NCBI GenBank assembly: GCA_037043015.1
Contig: CM073325.1
Coordinates: forward strand, 6,799,001-6,863,000
Length of the DNA stretch: 64,000 nt
From: Bryum argenteum
Taxonomy: Eukaryota; Streptophyta; Bryopsida; Bryales; Bryaceae
Reading direction: 5' to 3'
Below are positions 47,601 to 59,679 of the stretch, one piece after another. The notes under the pieces are model-generated. The model had not been told where the DNA came from. It made no database searches and saw only the letters and a program-made list of their open reading frames with translations. Every line of letters begins with the position of its first letter. The first letter of the stretch is position 1. The translations under genes and the position numbers were made by a program.

Positions 47601-49146
47601 GGCAGGTGCGCGTAGCTGAGCGCTTTAGGTGGGTAACAACTCGTGGTGTGGACGATGGTGAGATACTAAGCGGTCTTCCAGAGGATCTACAAATGGCAAT
47701 CAAATGTCATCTTTGTCGTCAACTTTTGAAGGAGGTGGATCTCTTCTTGCCTTGCTTCTTGATATCATTGAAAGTTCTATGTTTCTTCCTTCGTATCTGA
47801 AGTGAGCAAAGTTTACGTATGTTTAACAAGCATCATAGAGTACACGATTGTACTAAAGTAGAGAATGCTGCTTTTTCATAGTAATCAATCTGTGTCTACT
47901 CTTATATGTATACAATAATATTCACAATTGAATAGAGCTGAGGTTTCTGGGGTAGAAATAGTTAAGGATGACGTACTATCATGTTAAGTACCTTACTTAA
48001 TCTCCACAATCTTCTTTGATGTTCTGATGGTGTTAGCGTATGCTCCTACCGCGTGTGATGTTTCGAGGAGGATCGGACCGTAAGAGTTGTTTATCATCTT
48101 TTTGGCAGGTTCGCTTGTTTCAAGATGTGGAAGAAGGCGTGAAATTGGCCATTTATGAGCGATTGCACAGAAAACAGTACGTGGCGGACACCAGGCTTTT
48201 GCGGAAAGGGAATCCTGTGAAGCGGATGTATTTCATCATACGCGGCACATTGTCTTGTGATGATCAACCGATGCTAATCAGCTTTCTAAATAAAAATGCC
48301 GACGAGCACCAAGACAATGCGAACCAGTTTTGCGGTGAAGAGCTTCTGCTTTGGCATCTCGAGAATTCCTCAAAGGTTGACGCATCTGGTAAGTTTATCT
48401 TCATACATCCATGCCTTGGTAGCCGTAAAACAAGGTATGTTGGAGACTGATTGATTCTTGCTTCTTGTCAGGTCGCAGAAGAGGCTCCTTCTGGACAGTT
48501 GGACAACATGCCATAGCTAGTCAAGACGTAGTCTGTAAGGATAACGTGGATTGTTTTATCTTGGAGGGAGATGATGCGGCCTTCATCTGTAAACACTTTG
48601 GTCGACTCTTGCGCACACCGCGAGTTCGAGGAATCCTCAGGTTCGGTCCTTACTTAAAGCCGAACAATCTTGTAGTTGTTCCTATGATGGCTCTATTACT
48701 TTTCATGGTCGACCGATGCTGTTCTTGGCTTGAAAGCGAAAGCCTGTGTGACCAATTGGCACTGCTTTGTCAGTACCTTAAAATCTTAAGTAATGTTAGA
48801 GCTCGAATGCCCAGCCTTGGATCTGCACTTCAAGCGCTGACATCCTTTTACTGAATCAGGAAATCTCAATGTTGGAACTTAAAATTTTATTTTTGCCACT
48901 TGAGGACCATATCCTGAGTGGAATAATTTGTATCCTGTGTGGAATAAGTTGCAAGTTGGCTCAACAATCATCTGACGATAACTGAATCGTGAATGCAGGT
49001 ACGAGTCGACGTCGTGCAGATTGTGGGCTGCTGTGAAGATTCAAGCGGCCTGGAGATACAGAAAGGCTAAGAAACTGAAACAGCGGCGAGCAGCCAGTCG
49101 AGGGGTTCTCCACCGCGTTCCAACCCATAATACCATATCCAGATAA
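44605..49146 (+). CDS. cyclic nucleotide-gated channel, group IVa (CNGC19/20-like)
   Basis: Thirteen coding exons fit in phase: 44605-44901, 45109-45291, 45463-45561, 45797-45916, 46076-46330, 46518-46727, 46840-46899, 46995-47140, 47272-47349, 47602-47734, 48109-48388, 48472-48640 and 48999-49146 (725 aa). The N-terminal GPLGMCNDPFCTSCP cysteine motif is characteristic of the CNGC19/20 group. Six-helix channel features follow: FETAWANFTLNLFLYFLTAHVVGSCWYFFG is the S5 region, and QVSTLAGN at about 409 is the pore filter. A C-linker and a cyclic-nucleotide-binding domain come next (YFIIRGTLS; RGSFWTVGQHAIAS as phosphate cassette region). Last is an IQ motif (VKIQAAWRYRKAKK) for calmodulin. Family role: plasma-membrane or tonoplast Ca2+ entry in defence. 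An upstream exon near 43630-43810 is probably 5' untranslated. Confidence 0.92.
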
Positions 49147-49485
49147 GTTGGCGTGGTGGAAAATGATCATTCGTGAAAGTTGTCCCGTAGTGAGATTATG
49201 AGCTGTACACCTACACCAAATTTGGTAGTGAATTTGCGCAAGCATTTCAGAGATCGCAATACTCAACACGCCTGCTTACAAAGTCAGCATGTTACCCGTT
49301 TCTGTCTACGTACTTCGGATAGCTCTCCTGCATGTGGTATCAGGACTGGTTGGGATACCTTTCACGGTCATCGAGGAAGACGGCCCTTCGAGTAGGCTTG
49401 GCAGAATGTTACTTATGTTACTTATACAAAACGAAACCTTGAAGGAGAGCTGAATCGATGCCGCAGCTTGAAGTGAAGATACTTC

Positions 49486-52400
49486 TCAACCTGCCTTGGA
49501 TCGCGTACCAGAGAAAGCGAAGTTATACAAAGGACCAAGGTTTGTCCTTCTTGCACGTTCGTCATGCCGCTTGGTGTCAATGTTACGCGTTGGCTTTCTG
49601 CGGTTAGTCAACCTTCTGGGAGGGGTAGACAGGACGCTGCTACTCACAAAATGCTTCACGATCTGCTTCGGGGACATGAGATTCAGCTTGGGTTTGAAAT
49701 GGACAGAAGGCTTGAACTCTCCGGTGATGCTCTCGAAGGATTCTGCTTCCCAACCGGGAGAGTGCTGGCGGGGGAGTATCTGATTTTTGGGGGTGAAGTT
49801 GGTATCGGAGGTTTTCATTCTCTTCACCGTCGTCAACGTGGCCCGTTTCGTATCTGAGGGTGGCATGGCCCTCTTGAGCTGCTCACAGTGCTCGCACTCC
49901 TCCTCGTCCGTGTTGCTGCCCGTGGATTCGGCGTCCCAAGGCAGAGCTGGTGCTTGTGCTCGCGATCTTCTCTCAGGTTTCTTCTTTACTACTTCGGTTG
50001 CTGCTGCTGCTACTACTTTGGGCTTTTCCTGGAGGGTCCTTTTCTCTCTTGGCGTGTGGTTTGCTGTCTCGACCTTCCTTTTTGCCATTCCGGCCTTTTT
50101 GCGAGGGTCGCCTCCTTTACCAGTGAGCATCCACCTGACCAGTATCATAATTTATTAGACGAATTGCTCAGTTTCTATCATAGCTCGGTGTCTGAACAAC
50201 AAACGGTTGACATCGATACCAGCTACGATCAACTAGAAGCAATTGTCAATGTAAGCTTATTATTTCAATGAAATGCAAGGTCTAGAGGATGGAGATTCAA
50301 CTCACAAGTCCCATAAACGCCTCATTCGTAATGCATGATTCTCGATCTCTACTACACACTGTTGTTTCAACCAAATCCACAGAAAATAATGAGTTTAAAG
50401 ATGTCGGTTCAAAGATGGAGCTTCAGGACCGCTCAGGGTAATGTTGAGGTCAGATTCGTGCTTGATTATCCTGAAATTACTCCCGTAGAATAATCTAATC
50501 ACTTTTCTTTCCCAATCCATTCAGTGGTTATATGTACGAATCTGAACGGCCCTGGAGCTCCCTCTCGTATGTCTACAATCAATCTCTACACAGAATTTTC
50601 AGCTCTTATCCCAGATAGGAATTTCTGCAGAAGTCTGCAATTTTGGCTTCTTGCATGAAATGCATCCCTTTGGATTAACTTATTTTTCAGTTGTTTTATC
50701 TTCAAAGAACTGTGTAGCATGCCCTAGAGGAGTTCCTCATGAAAGGCACGCGCTTGTTCATTTTCTTACATTTTTTTGCTCTACCTGCTAGAATTTCATA
50801 AAAGAACTGAAGCATTCTAGAAGCTAGAATGATGAAAATGACAACTGCCCTGACAAGTTGTAGTAAGCACTACAGAAGTACTAATGAAAATCGCATCGAA
50901 TTCAGACATGATGCTACAGAGCAGTAGTGTTGAATGAAAGAACCACGAAACATAAAGAACCATAGTTGATAAATGGAAAGTGATAGTACCTCTGCCCATG
51001 GCTTGGTATCAAGAGAGATACAAAGATGCCGCCATGAAATGAAGTGAGAAGACAGCACATCATGTTCCACCTGCAAAAATGTACCTCTTAACCTCTCATA
51101 TGCAATCTAATGTATTGCAATATCTCACTCTTACCAATGCTTGGAAACAGGGGACACTAAGAGGTCGTAGAACTAAACAAGAGAATGCAAACATTCAAAG
51201 CTTTTCTACTAAAACAATGTAGAACGGAGTTACATACCGGGAGACCAATCCGAAGTTTCAAAACCGTGTGGGCACTTGCCTCGTACTCTTTCATATAATT
51301 CTCAATGATGCTTGACATACTGCAAACAAAAAGGAGGGAATGTTGACTTCAGGCAGTAAAGAAGAAAACAAAGTTCTTTGAAGCATCTAAGAGGCAAATT
51401 TTACTGAGAGCGAAGTTCAAAATCTAAGAACACCTTGACCAACAATTTCAGAATGTTGAGAAACTTGATTTGTAGCTGATCAGAAGACTAATATCATTTC
51501 ACTAAAGATCTATGGATTACAAACGTCTTATTTCGAATCATTTTAAGTAACTCAAGAGAACTACTTTCTTTTTTCACGTAGGTTACCTGTCGAATCGAAA
51601 TTTCTTTGTCATCAGTCGAGGATTTGAACTGATTCCAAATGCTCCGTACTTGCCTTTGCATTGGACTAATAGCACTGTGTGGTAAGACACTTGTCCAGAT
51701 TTGGTCAACTGACACAGAAAACAAACATGGATTTTAAAACGAAGTGAACTTATCAATACAAAAAAATCTCCGCAAACATGAAAACAATCGAAGAGACAAA
51801 GTTCACAAAACAAAAAGTTACAGTCTTACAGTCTTCTGACTATCAAATGGATGGTATTTACATGAGTTAACCTTCCTCATGTATTGTTGGTTGCTGGAAT
51901 GTAGTACCGGCAAAGAAGAGTCTGAAGCTACCTATGAAGAGATTTGATCTATCCCTAAGCATGAAAATGGTTATACTCATGAACACGATGGAGGTATCGA
52001 AAGTATCTTCATGAGTTAGTGAGACAAATACCTCATCCACATACTTGGTTTTGAAACTAACTGGTATACGATCCACTGAAAGGAGTCCAGCCTGCAAAAA
52101 GGTTCAATATCTTTTTGCATTATAATTGTCGTATCAATCAGCTATAACCTACTGTTCTACATCAATCAGTAACATGAAAATATTGCCCCACGCCCGTAAT
52201 ATGAAGTATTAGAACACGATAGTATAATTGAATGTTAGTACTCACAGTAAGGTAGAGGGCGAGAAACACAGCCTCCACAGGCTTGATTGGCTCCGGCTTG
52301 TATACAATCTGAGGGATCGTAAATGAGCACTTCATCAATTTGTGTACATTTTCAAAGAGAGCAGGAAGTACTTCATTTGTTATGTACTGCAATTTAAGTA

Positions 52401-53563
52401 GGTTGTGTGAGACTCCTCTATTCTGTTCATTTAGAGCAACATCTGGTGATGGATCTATCTGAATGATAATGGCTAATCGGATCACATATATTCAAGCCAT
52501 TATTCCTCGTCCGTAAGCTCAACTAAAATGAATCCAAAATAGAATTGGTAGACAAGTCAGGTTCTAGATCTGAAGGTGTCCATTTCTTCCTGAACATGCC
52601 ATATAAGAACTTGGGTCTTTTTGCAAAGGAACTGTGAGTTCAGAAAGATGGGAGCTTACCCTCCTGGCCGTGGCCATGAGGCGACATAATGGCCGATGTT
52701 TGTTTGCTTGAAGCGATGTTTCTGAATTCGGCTTGTACGTAAAACCAGCCAGAAACTGTTTCATACAACATCCACATTAAGCTACTAGCAAAGTTATATT
52801 AAAAGTACCACTTGCAGTAATCGATGTTATCAATCACAATGTAATGCTATCGATAGCCGATAACGTAGAAAATCGGATCAACACATGTCCAGGTGATCAA
52901 TCTAAAGAAGGTCGAAGTGTAAGAGAACCTGCTTCACAGCATGGAGGCGCTGCTTAGTAGGAAGCTCAAAGAAGTTGGAGGGCAACTTGGGTCCACAGTT
53001 TGCTGCTGCAGATGCAGCTTCTACCCCAGAAGCCCACAAATTACGTTCACTGTTTGCAGCTGCCTGCACAGCAACATTCATTAGAAAGGTCAAAATAGCA
53101 CCAAGAATGGGGGCTTTTCTCCACAAGGAGAGAAAAGAGAATGAGAGGAAGGTCCATTAAAAATTACCCTTGCATGGCTCTGTTTCCGCTGAAGCAACAC
53201 AAACTCCTCATCATCATCAAGGTGACTCGGGTGATGCAGCAGCACGGTGGGTTTGTGCGAGGTGCAAGTGGAAGGAGTGAGTTCATCCTCCTCCACATCG
53301 TCCGTGGGTGACGAGGTGTTGTTGGTGGTGTCGGTGGTGACATCCTCCGTGCTGAAGCCGTTCGACTGCGGGGAGCTGCATGTCACGAAGTCCCGCACTG
53401 CACGCGCCGTTTTGTTGAATTGAGTGAAGATGATGTCGATGAGGCCACTGCTGCTCCTCTTGTGGAAGGAGGATCTGAGGGAGGAGGATTGGAAGGGCGA
53501 TGCCCAGCCAAGTGCTGCGTCTCCGAAGTCGTCCGAGTGGGTACTGAATGAATCCTTGGACAT
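49486..53563 (-). CDS. vasohibin-like protein, catalytic Cys apparently replaced
   Basis: Ten exons fit in phase: 53563-53168, 53063-52929, 52755-52660, 52386-52246, 52091-52032, 51708-51587, 51319-51238, 51070-50990, 50572-50538 and 50134-49486 (598 aa). The middle follows vasohibins (tubulin tyrosine carboxypeptidases) in order: HRPLCRLMATA, VEAVFLALYLT, IPVSFKTKY, YHTVLLVQCKGKYGAFGIS, LRIGLP and WRHLCISLD. The basic C-terminal tail also fits. The triad His (about 286) and Ser (about 303) are present at the usual 17-residue spacing. The Cys position, PIKCLEAV in animals, reads PIKPVEAV here (about 245), after a 20-odd residue insertion containing a different Cys. It may be inactive or use another residue. 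The N-terminal 130 residues are acidic, Ser/Thr-rich and unassigned. It is convergent with the CNGC gene, 340 bp between stops. Confidence 0.8.
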
Positions 53564-54145
53564 CTCATCTGTCTACCTGCAGCCAGCCATACTGACTCCC
53601 TTTCTTGAATCAATCTCAATGGAACCCATTTTGTCAGTTGCTCCAAGTCTGTTTTGAGATTAGCATAAAAAGAGTGTGTGTTTGACCTTGATGTTTTATG
53701 CCCACTCAACATGGTTTAACAATAGTGCTGTAAGACTACTAATCTTTGTGGGGTGAAAAGTATTTTAGTTTCCACTCAGTCATTGAGGCGTTAGAGACGA
53801 CCACATATCAAGATGGAACAAAGAGCCGATTTTTCAAACATAATGAATGTTCGAAACCGGAAACATGTGTATGATTCATGTCAACATCAACGAGAGATCT
53901 CCTGAAGGGCATGCATCGGTTTTAATGAGAAATACCTGATATGATTTGTCCAAAGGAGTTGAATGTGGCGTCTGGTCATGGATCATCCTCACTGCCAAGA
54001 ACAAAATTCGATCAAACAAATATCATGATACATTCGTTATATACGAGAGAATGTAGTAAGTTAACACACCGATAATAGGAATAAGCAATCAAACAAATTC
54101 GTGCTCCCATGTAAGCATTTGAAAATTTTAAAGTAACAGATCAAC

Positions 54146-54917
54146 CTATTCGTTAACAAACAACTGAACGAGGTTCCAGGAATGAATGCTCTTCGTCAAG
54201 AGATTGACGCCCCTCTGCAAGCTCAGTTCTAAATTGTAGAACTCTATCATAATGGAGGAGCTTGCAACAAAGAACCAAGAGTGGCGTGGTTTACCTACAA
54301 GAGAATAATGACATATGTCAAGAATGCAGCAATTATGAAACGACCAGTGTATGATGATCTTGAGCATACGAATCGAAGCAGTATGAAAATGTCGAGCTTG
54401 AAGTCATACTACCATCACACTAAGAAATGGATTCGGAAGTGTCCGAAGCGAGATACCAGCAGTCAACTTAAAAACCGAGCCAACTGTGTACAGTATGTGC
54501 ACTTTTAAACTATGAACAACCCTATTTCCATTCAACAAAGCACCTTAAGCCCCAATCATACCTGAATACGGAGTTGCTAATTGCGATGTAACCCAAGTGA
54601 GTGCATGCTTACAGGAGATGCATTAGGTCAAAGAACCCGCTTCTATTATATGAGCCACTAATTTGCACAACTTCCAGAAATGTATGATTGTCAGCTTCAG
54701 CATCGTCTTGGTCATCTATTGGTTTTAGCATTGCATGCCACAGTGAGAGCTTCTTCGGCTTCATGTTTCCACATTCATCAGTGATTGTAAGAGCTGCAAA
54801 TTTCATGGAGATGTCGGAGATCAGGTAGTGGAATTTCATAAGCAGAATCGAACCCAACTTTATAGGGTTTTGCAGAGAAGGCTGCCAGTACACAAACATC
54901 ATCTTGTCATGTGACAA
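54146..54917 (-). CDS. hypothetical, one or more exons of an unrecognised protein
   Basis: A 102-codon frame (54917-54609) reads naturally like protein: KFAALTITDECGNMKPKKLSLWHAML, then PIDDQDDAEADNHTFLEVVQISGS. A second stretch at about 54290-54146, behind a ttgtag acceptor, reads PRHSWFFVASSSIMIEFYNLELSL. Another at about 53992-53937 (RMIHDQTPHSTPLDKSYQ) sits between splice-like sites. They may be exons of one gene or an upstream untranslated part of the vasohibin-like gene, but I cannot connect them confidently and recognise no family. Confidence 0.3.
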
Positions 54918-54959
54918 ATCGATATTAATGAAGCTTTAAATTAGTGTGGTAAATGGTGA

Positions 54960-56268
54960 GTGACATAGTAATGTCAACATACACTACCATACCTCTTTAC
55001 AATCTATTGTAGAAAATTTGTTTTTTATTTCTTGTTTGTATTAACATTACCATTTGTGAACAAGTTTTGAAGAACACTTTACTACAACTCCTTCACAACT
55101 AAGGCATCATAGAAAAGTTGCACGGGATAAAAGTTTCTACTATTGCATGAAAGATGTTAATTGTTGAATATCCTTGATGCGAAACGCCCAAAATTCTCAA
55201 AAGTAACCTTCTTCTATTTCAAGATCAAGACAAATTCAATCTAAGCATCCTTTAGAAAACTCAACCGTAGGATCTTAAAGTTTACTTAACCTTCTACCCA
55301 CTATAAAAATTTGAAATGCTTATTCATTTTCATTTGTGAGATTATAACGGTCAAAGTTAGCTTCTTTTTTTTTCTTTTTTTTTTTTTTTTTTTTTTTTTT
55401 GCATTACCTATGTGATACTTGGGTGGTACTTCCACTAGTAAAAATGTGCACAAAATTTGATAGTCCCAATTTTGGTTCAAGTGAAAGGATGTCAAGTTGA
55501 CCTTTTGAGTGACAGGCCTACATTTTTAATTAGGAAGAACAACGCTTAAAACTGTATTCTAAGTGACACGCTCTCAAATGTGACTTGTCCCATTGGATAT
55601 TTTTTGCAAACTGTCACTTAAGACAAGTGAAAACCAAAATAACAAAAATTCTTGTCTTTTTGGACGTCACCTTTCGGCATTTTCCTTTTAGTGTTGGTTA
55701 ATACTCATGTGAGTTTTAGGTACTATTTAAAATCTTTAATGGAAAACACAAACCAAAATTTTCAAAATCAAATCACTAATTTGGCCTTTTTTTTTGGTTG
55801 ACTTGCATACAACGGATTTCCTTGAATCTGGATCTTATCTAGAATAGTTAAATTATTTGAAACTCATCCCAAGAGAAATCACTCAAGGTAGAGTGCTCAA
55901 TAATGGAAGAGCATCGATATGGCTCTCTAGAATTATTCACTCAAAGGTACATAGAAACTTCACAATCCAATTTTCCATGCACTCACATTGAACATTATAG
56001 GGTACCATTCTAGGACATTATTTTTAAAACACATATGAGTCTACCTTCAAACATTATTAGCAAATTGTAAAAGAAATCAATAGCAATGGTTCATCTAAGT
56101 CTCTCCTTTCACTTACTTTGCCCATGCACAAAAACTACTTACAATTTTACATTCACTTCAGATTTCCTTCGCTTAAAAATTTAAGCCATTCTTGAGCATG
56201 TTACTGTACGTTACTGTAGCAATGAAGAACAGTCCTCCAGGTTGCTGCTCAAGTCGATGTCGGTGTAG
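54960..56268. other. AT-rich intergenic DNA
   Basis: No gene supported. A T-rich run of about 40 bases lies near 55360-55400. The last part may hold the promoter of the SDR gene. Confidence 0.5.
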
Positions 56269-56549
56269 GTGATGGTTTTACGTGTTTGCACTTTACGCTT
56301 TACGTGCTGCTTCGTTGCAATGGAGGGTGAAGCTGCAACTGAAGGTCTCATCCACCTGAAAGTGCAATGCCTCATTACTCACGTCACCTCCGCTGACAAT
56401 GGGATCCTCCATTTGCAAAACAACATCCAGAACCTTCAAGCAATCCAGTTCAAATTGCTTGTAGCAGGCTCAAGCTTCGGTGTTGGAAACAAACAGATCA
56501 AACAACAAGCAACTCGCCGTCTCTCTTGCTTGCAAGCTCAGAAACCGCA

Positions 56550-58740
56550 ATGTTTCTCCAACAGGTTCGCTTCGCATTCTTGGGATTGGTGAACTTGCCT
56601 CTGATTCCTAGCACCTGTTTGGCTATGTAATTTCGGCCTTCACAAGGTTGAAGCATTGTCAACTAGATTGTGGACATGGAAAGCTTTGCCTTGAGTTTCG
56701 TATCTTGCAAAGTGGCAGTTGATTTGTCTATTGCAGCAAGTGTTGTACTTAGAGGATCAAAGAGAAGAGATTGCTGTAATCTTAACATTGTACTGGCTTG
56801 ATGGAACTATAAGTATATCGGTGCCTTTGATGCAGGCTTACAGAACTGCAGCGTTCATTTCCTATGGGTACATGAACTTCACACGAGGCGCCTTCCTGTA
56901 AGAAACTTCTCACTCCTTTTCAGCACGAAACAGGTGTTTCTAAACAATCACTCACTTTTCGGGATCTCGATTGTTTGATACTTCTGTTGTGAGTGAGCAG
57001 CAAGCATTCGAAGGAGTTTCAGAATGAGGATATGGCAGTAGACTTGACGGACAAGCAATGCGTGGTGACGGGTGCCAATCAAGGTATCGGCTTTGCCTCT
57101 GCTGAAGCTCTGGCAGCCAGGTACGAATTAGGGTTTTGAGCTTTACTTTTCTCATCATAGAGGACCCTGAAATGCTCATGGTCTTTAGTGATTTGCGCAT
57201 CTAACTTAGGGTTTTGTGATAATGCATTCAACAGTTGCTAGATTGGCTATTGACCTCAATCGTGTACTGTTTATGATATATGTGGGTGCAGAGGTGCAAC
57301 TGTACACTTGGTGTGTCGGTCGAAGGAAAGAGGGGAGAAAGCAGTGGAGGAGATTAAGGCTAAAACTGGAAATCCAAACGTGTCTCTCGAGGTAACGATG
57401 ATCAGGCTCATCACAATCTCGTTCTGTCGGTGGTGTTTTCAGTTAACTTATTGGAATCTTTTGAAAACAGGTGTGCGATTTAGCATCACTGCAGCAAGTC
57501 AAAGACTTCGCCTCCAAGTATATATCAACTGAAAAGCCCCTTCACATTCTGGTACCGCGCGTGTACACTAATGCAAAGTTCCCGTTTTTTCTGGCATGTA
57601 AAGAATCACAACTGAAAGGATATAAATTTGTATAGTCCTATTGGTGATTTTTGGTTGTGATGTGCAGGTGAACAATGCAGGGCTAATGGAGAACGAACGC
57701 ACTCAAACTGTTGATGGGTAAGAAGAAGCATTTCAACTGAACTTGAATGGTAATTTGAATGACGGTAAGTGACGGTTCGTTTTTGATGATGATGCGAAAT
57801 GTGCAGCTTGGAGAAGAACTTCGCAGTGAACGTGGCGAGTGTGTATGCCTTGACGGAGCTTTTGATGCCTGCATTGCAACGAGCTTCCCCTGATTCTTGT
57901 GTTATTTCAGTCGCTTCCGGAGGCATGTACACCGAAAACCTCACTGAAAACTTACAGGTATGCTTGAAAAGACGAACTCCCCACCTAAAGTTCTGCTCCA
58001 AAGTTTAGAGCTTACGAGTGTCGAGGACAGTATCAAGCTGATATGAAGCTTAGAAAGTAGCATCATGGGTATCAGGAAGATCCAGACCAATGTGCCTTTT
58101 AACCATTCGACATCCATGAATGTGCAGTATGAAGACAAGAAAACGTTCGATGGAACAGCACAATACGCACGAAACAAGCGCGTGCAGGTTTGAGTCATCG
58201 CAAGCTCACTTGGTGACTGTTAACATGAACTGAAGTGGAAAAGCACTAGAAAAGGAATACACACAGGTATTAATAAATCGTGGCCGATGGTGCAGGTTGC
58301 TTTAACAGAGCACTGGGCCGAAAAGCACTCCGGGGTGGGGTTCTACTCCATGCACCCAGGCTGGGTCAGTACAGAAGGTGTCAAGAAAAGCATGCCCGGT
58401 TTCTACTCCAAGTACTCATCATCCTCTTCCTGCTCATTCCATTGCATATAAATTATCCATTGCTTTTGCAGTTTGATTCGATTCTGAGACCAAGAAATGA
58501 GTAATCTAAGATGTCGCGTTCAGGTTTCAAACATCGTTGAGGTTGTTGGATGAAGGCGCGGACACAATCACGTGGCTGGGTTTGCAACCACACTCCAAGC
58601 TCCAGAATGGGGCCTTCTACTTCGACCGAAAAGTGGCACCCAAGCACCTTCCGGGGTTCGGCACCAAGTACTCACCGCAGCTTGTAGCATCTGTGGTCTC
58701 CAAAATCCATTCTCTCTGTGGACTGCCTCCTCCGCAGTGA
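56550..58740 (+). CDS. short-chain dehydrogenase/reductase, DHRS12-like
   Basis: Ten exons fit in phase: 56550-56564 (M-F-L-Q-Q), 56836-56897, 57001-57120, 57292-57391, 57471-57551, 57668-57717, 57807-57957, 58128-58187, 58296-58411 and 58524-58740 (323 aa). The Rossmann motif TGANQGIG begins at about 49. NNAG, the VASGGMY serine segment, and the catalytic Tyr/Lys pair YARNK (about 206 and 210) are intact. The N-terminus (YRTAAFISYGYMNFTRGAF) and the C-terminal GAFYFDRKVAPKHLPG match plant members of the DHRS12 group. It should be an active NAD(P)-dependent oxidoreductase; its substrate is unknown for the family. The start is set by the tiny first exon, which matches the MFLQ start of plant homologues. 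Bases 56269-56549 are probably 5' untranslated. Confidence 0.92.
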
Positions 58741-59385
58741 TCGTGCCACTCCCTGTTTCTTTTAATGAAGAGGCACAATTCATTTAGGTGGCAAATTTGT
58801 ACTATGAGTTTCTCTCCTGCCACTTCACTTTTCCTTCTTCTGTCAAAATGACTGCAAATTATTCATACTTTACACCAGGCGATGGATCCTTGTATGATTT
58901 GGAGAGCCCCTGCTGTCTGTGAGCTAAGTTCTTTTCGATGTTCAATGCTATAATATGCATATCTAGTGTAGAATTTCACGTTCGAAGTTATCATGTGTCG
59001 TTCATAATCAAAAGAATATTTATCATTTAACAATATTTTTAGAATTCTGTGTCAACCAAGAGGAGTTATAGAGATTTAGCTCTATGTAGTTGCCGAATAC
59101 TCATGTACTTTGAAGCTTGAGTATAAAATGATAAGCGTGCTTTGATGTTGTAGAGGTCCACCAATTTGAATAGCAAAAAGAATCTCCGTCAGCTAAAAGA
59201 TTCGGAAACAAAGAAAACAACTGAAAGTACACTGCAAAATGGGCATGCAAAGTTTTAAAATAGAGATACGGCACTGTTCATGGTGTTCACGCGCATTGAT
59301 TCACAGAACGGACATGGTCACTGTTCAAAGCAATCGAAAAAAACATGAAAAATCAACGCTCACCCGAAATATTCTCGTTCCCTGG

Positions 59386-59395
59386 TATATATAAA
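59386..59395 (+). promoter_or_regulatory. TATA box of the WAT1-related gene
   Basis: The sequence tatatataaa lies 285 bases upstream of the start codon at 59680, in otherwise mixed sequence. This is a sensible position for a core promoter with a leader of about 250 bases. Confidence 0.5.
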
Positions 59396-59679
59396 CATGC
59401 ACAAGGCAAGAATCTATCACTTTCCAACACACTTTTTGGCTAAATTTGAGTTTCTAAAAGTTCGAAGTCTTCGATGGACACATCAAAGATGCATGCAGCA
59501 AGCTTGGGCACTCAACACAAACCCCGCGCTGCACGTTCCGAGTTCCATCCGAGCTCTTAATTGCCGGCCAGCACTCAATTGAAATTACTTCAGAATCATA
59601 CTTGGGTCGGCCCACGGCCGGATCATTCGTAGTATAGACGAGGAGAGACAGGAGGAGATTCTTTTCAGTCGACGGAGAG

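Noticed and set aside
49496..50271. Several plus-strand frames opposite the last vasohibin-like exon
   Set aside because: They are shadows of the basic C-terminal tail; the minus-strand frame continues the vasohibin exons in phase.
53383..53712. MLSGHKTSR frame overlapping the vasohibin-like start
   Set aside because: It overlaps the first vasohibin-like exon in another frame. Part of it may be an upstream exon, but it cannot be joined in phase.
42838..55400. Long T runs as functional signals
   Set aside because: Simple homopolymer tracts in AT-rich DNA; no associated feature.
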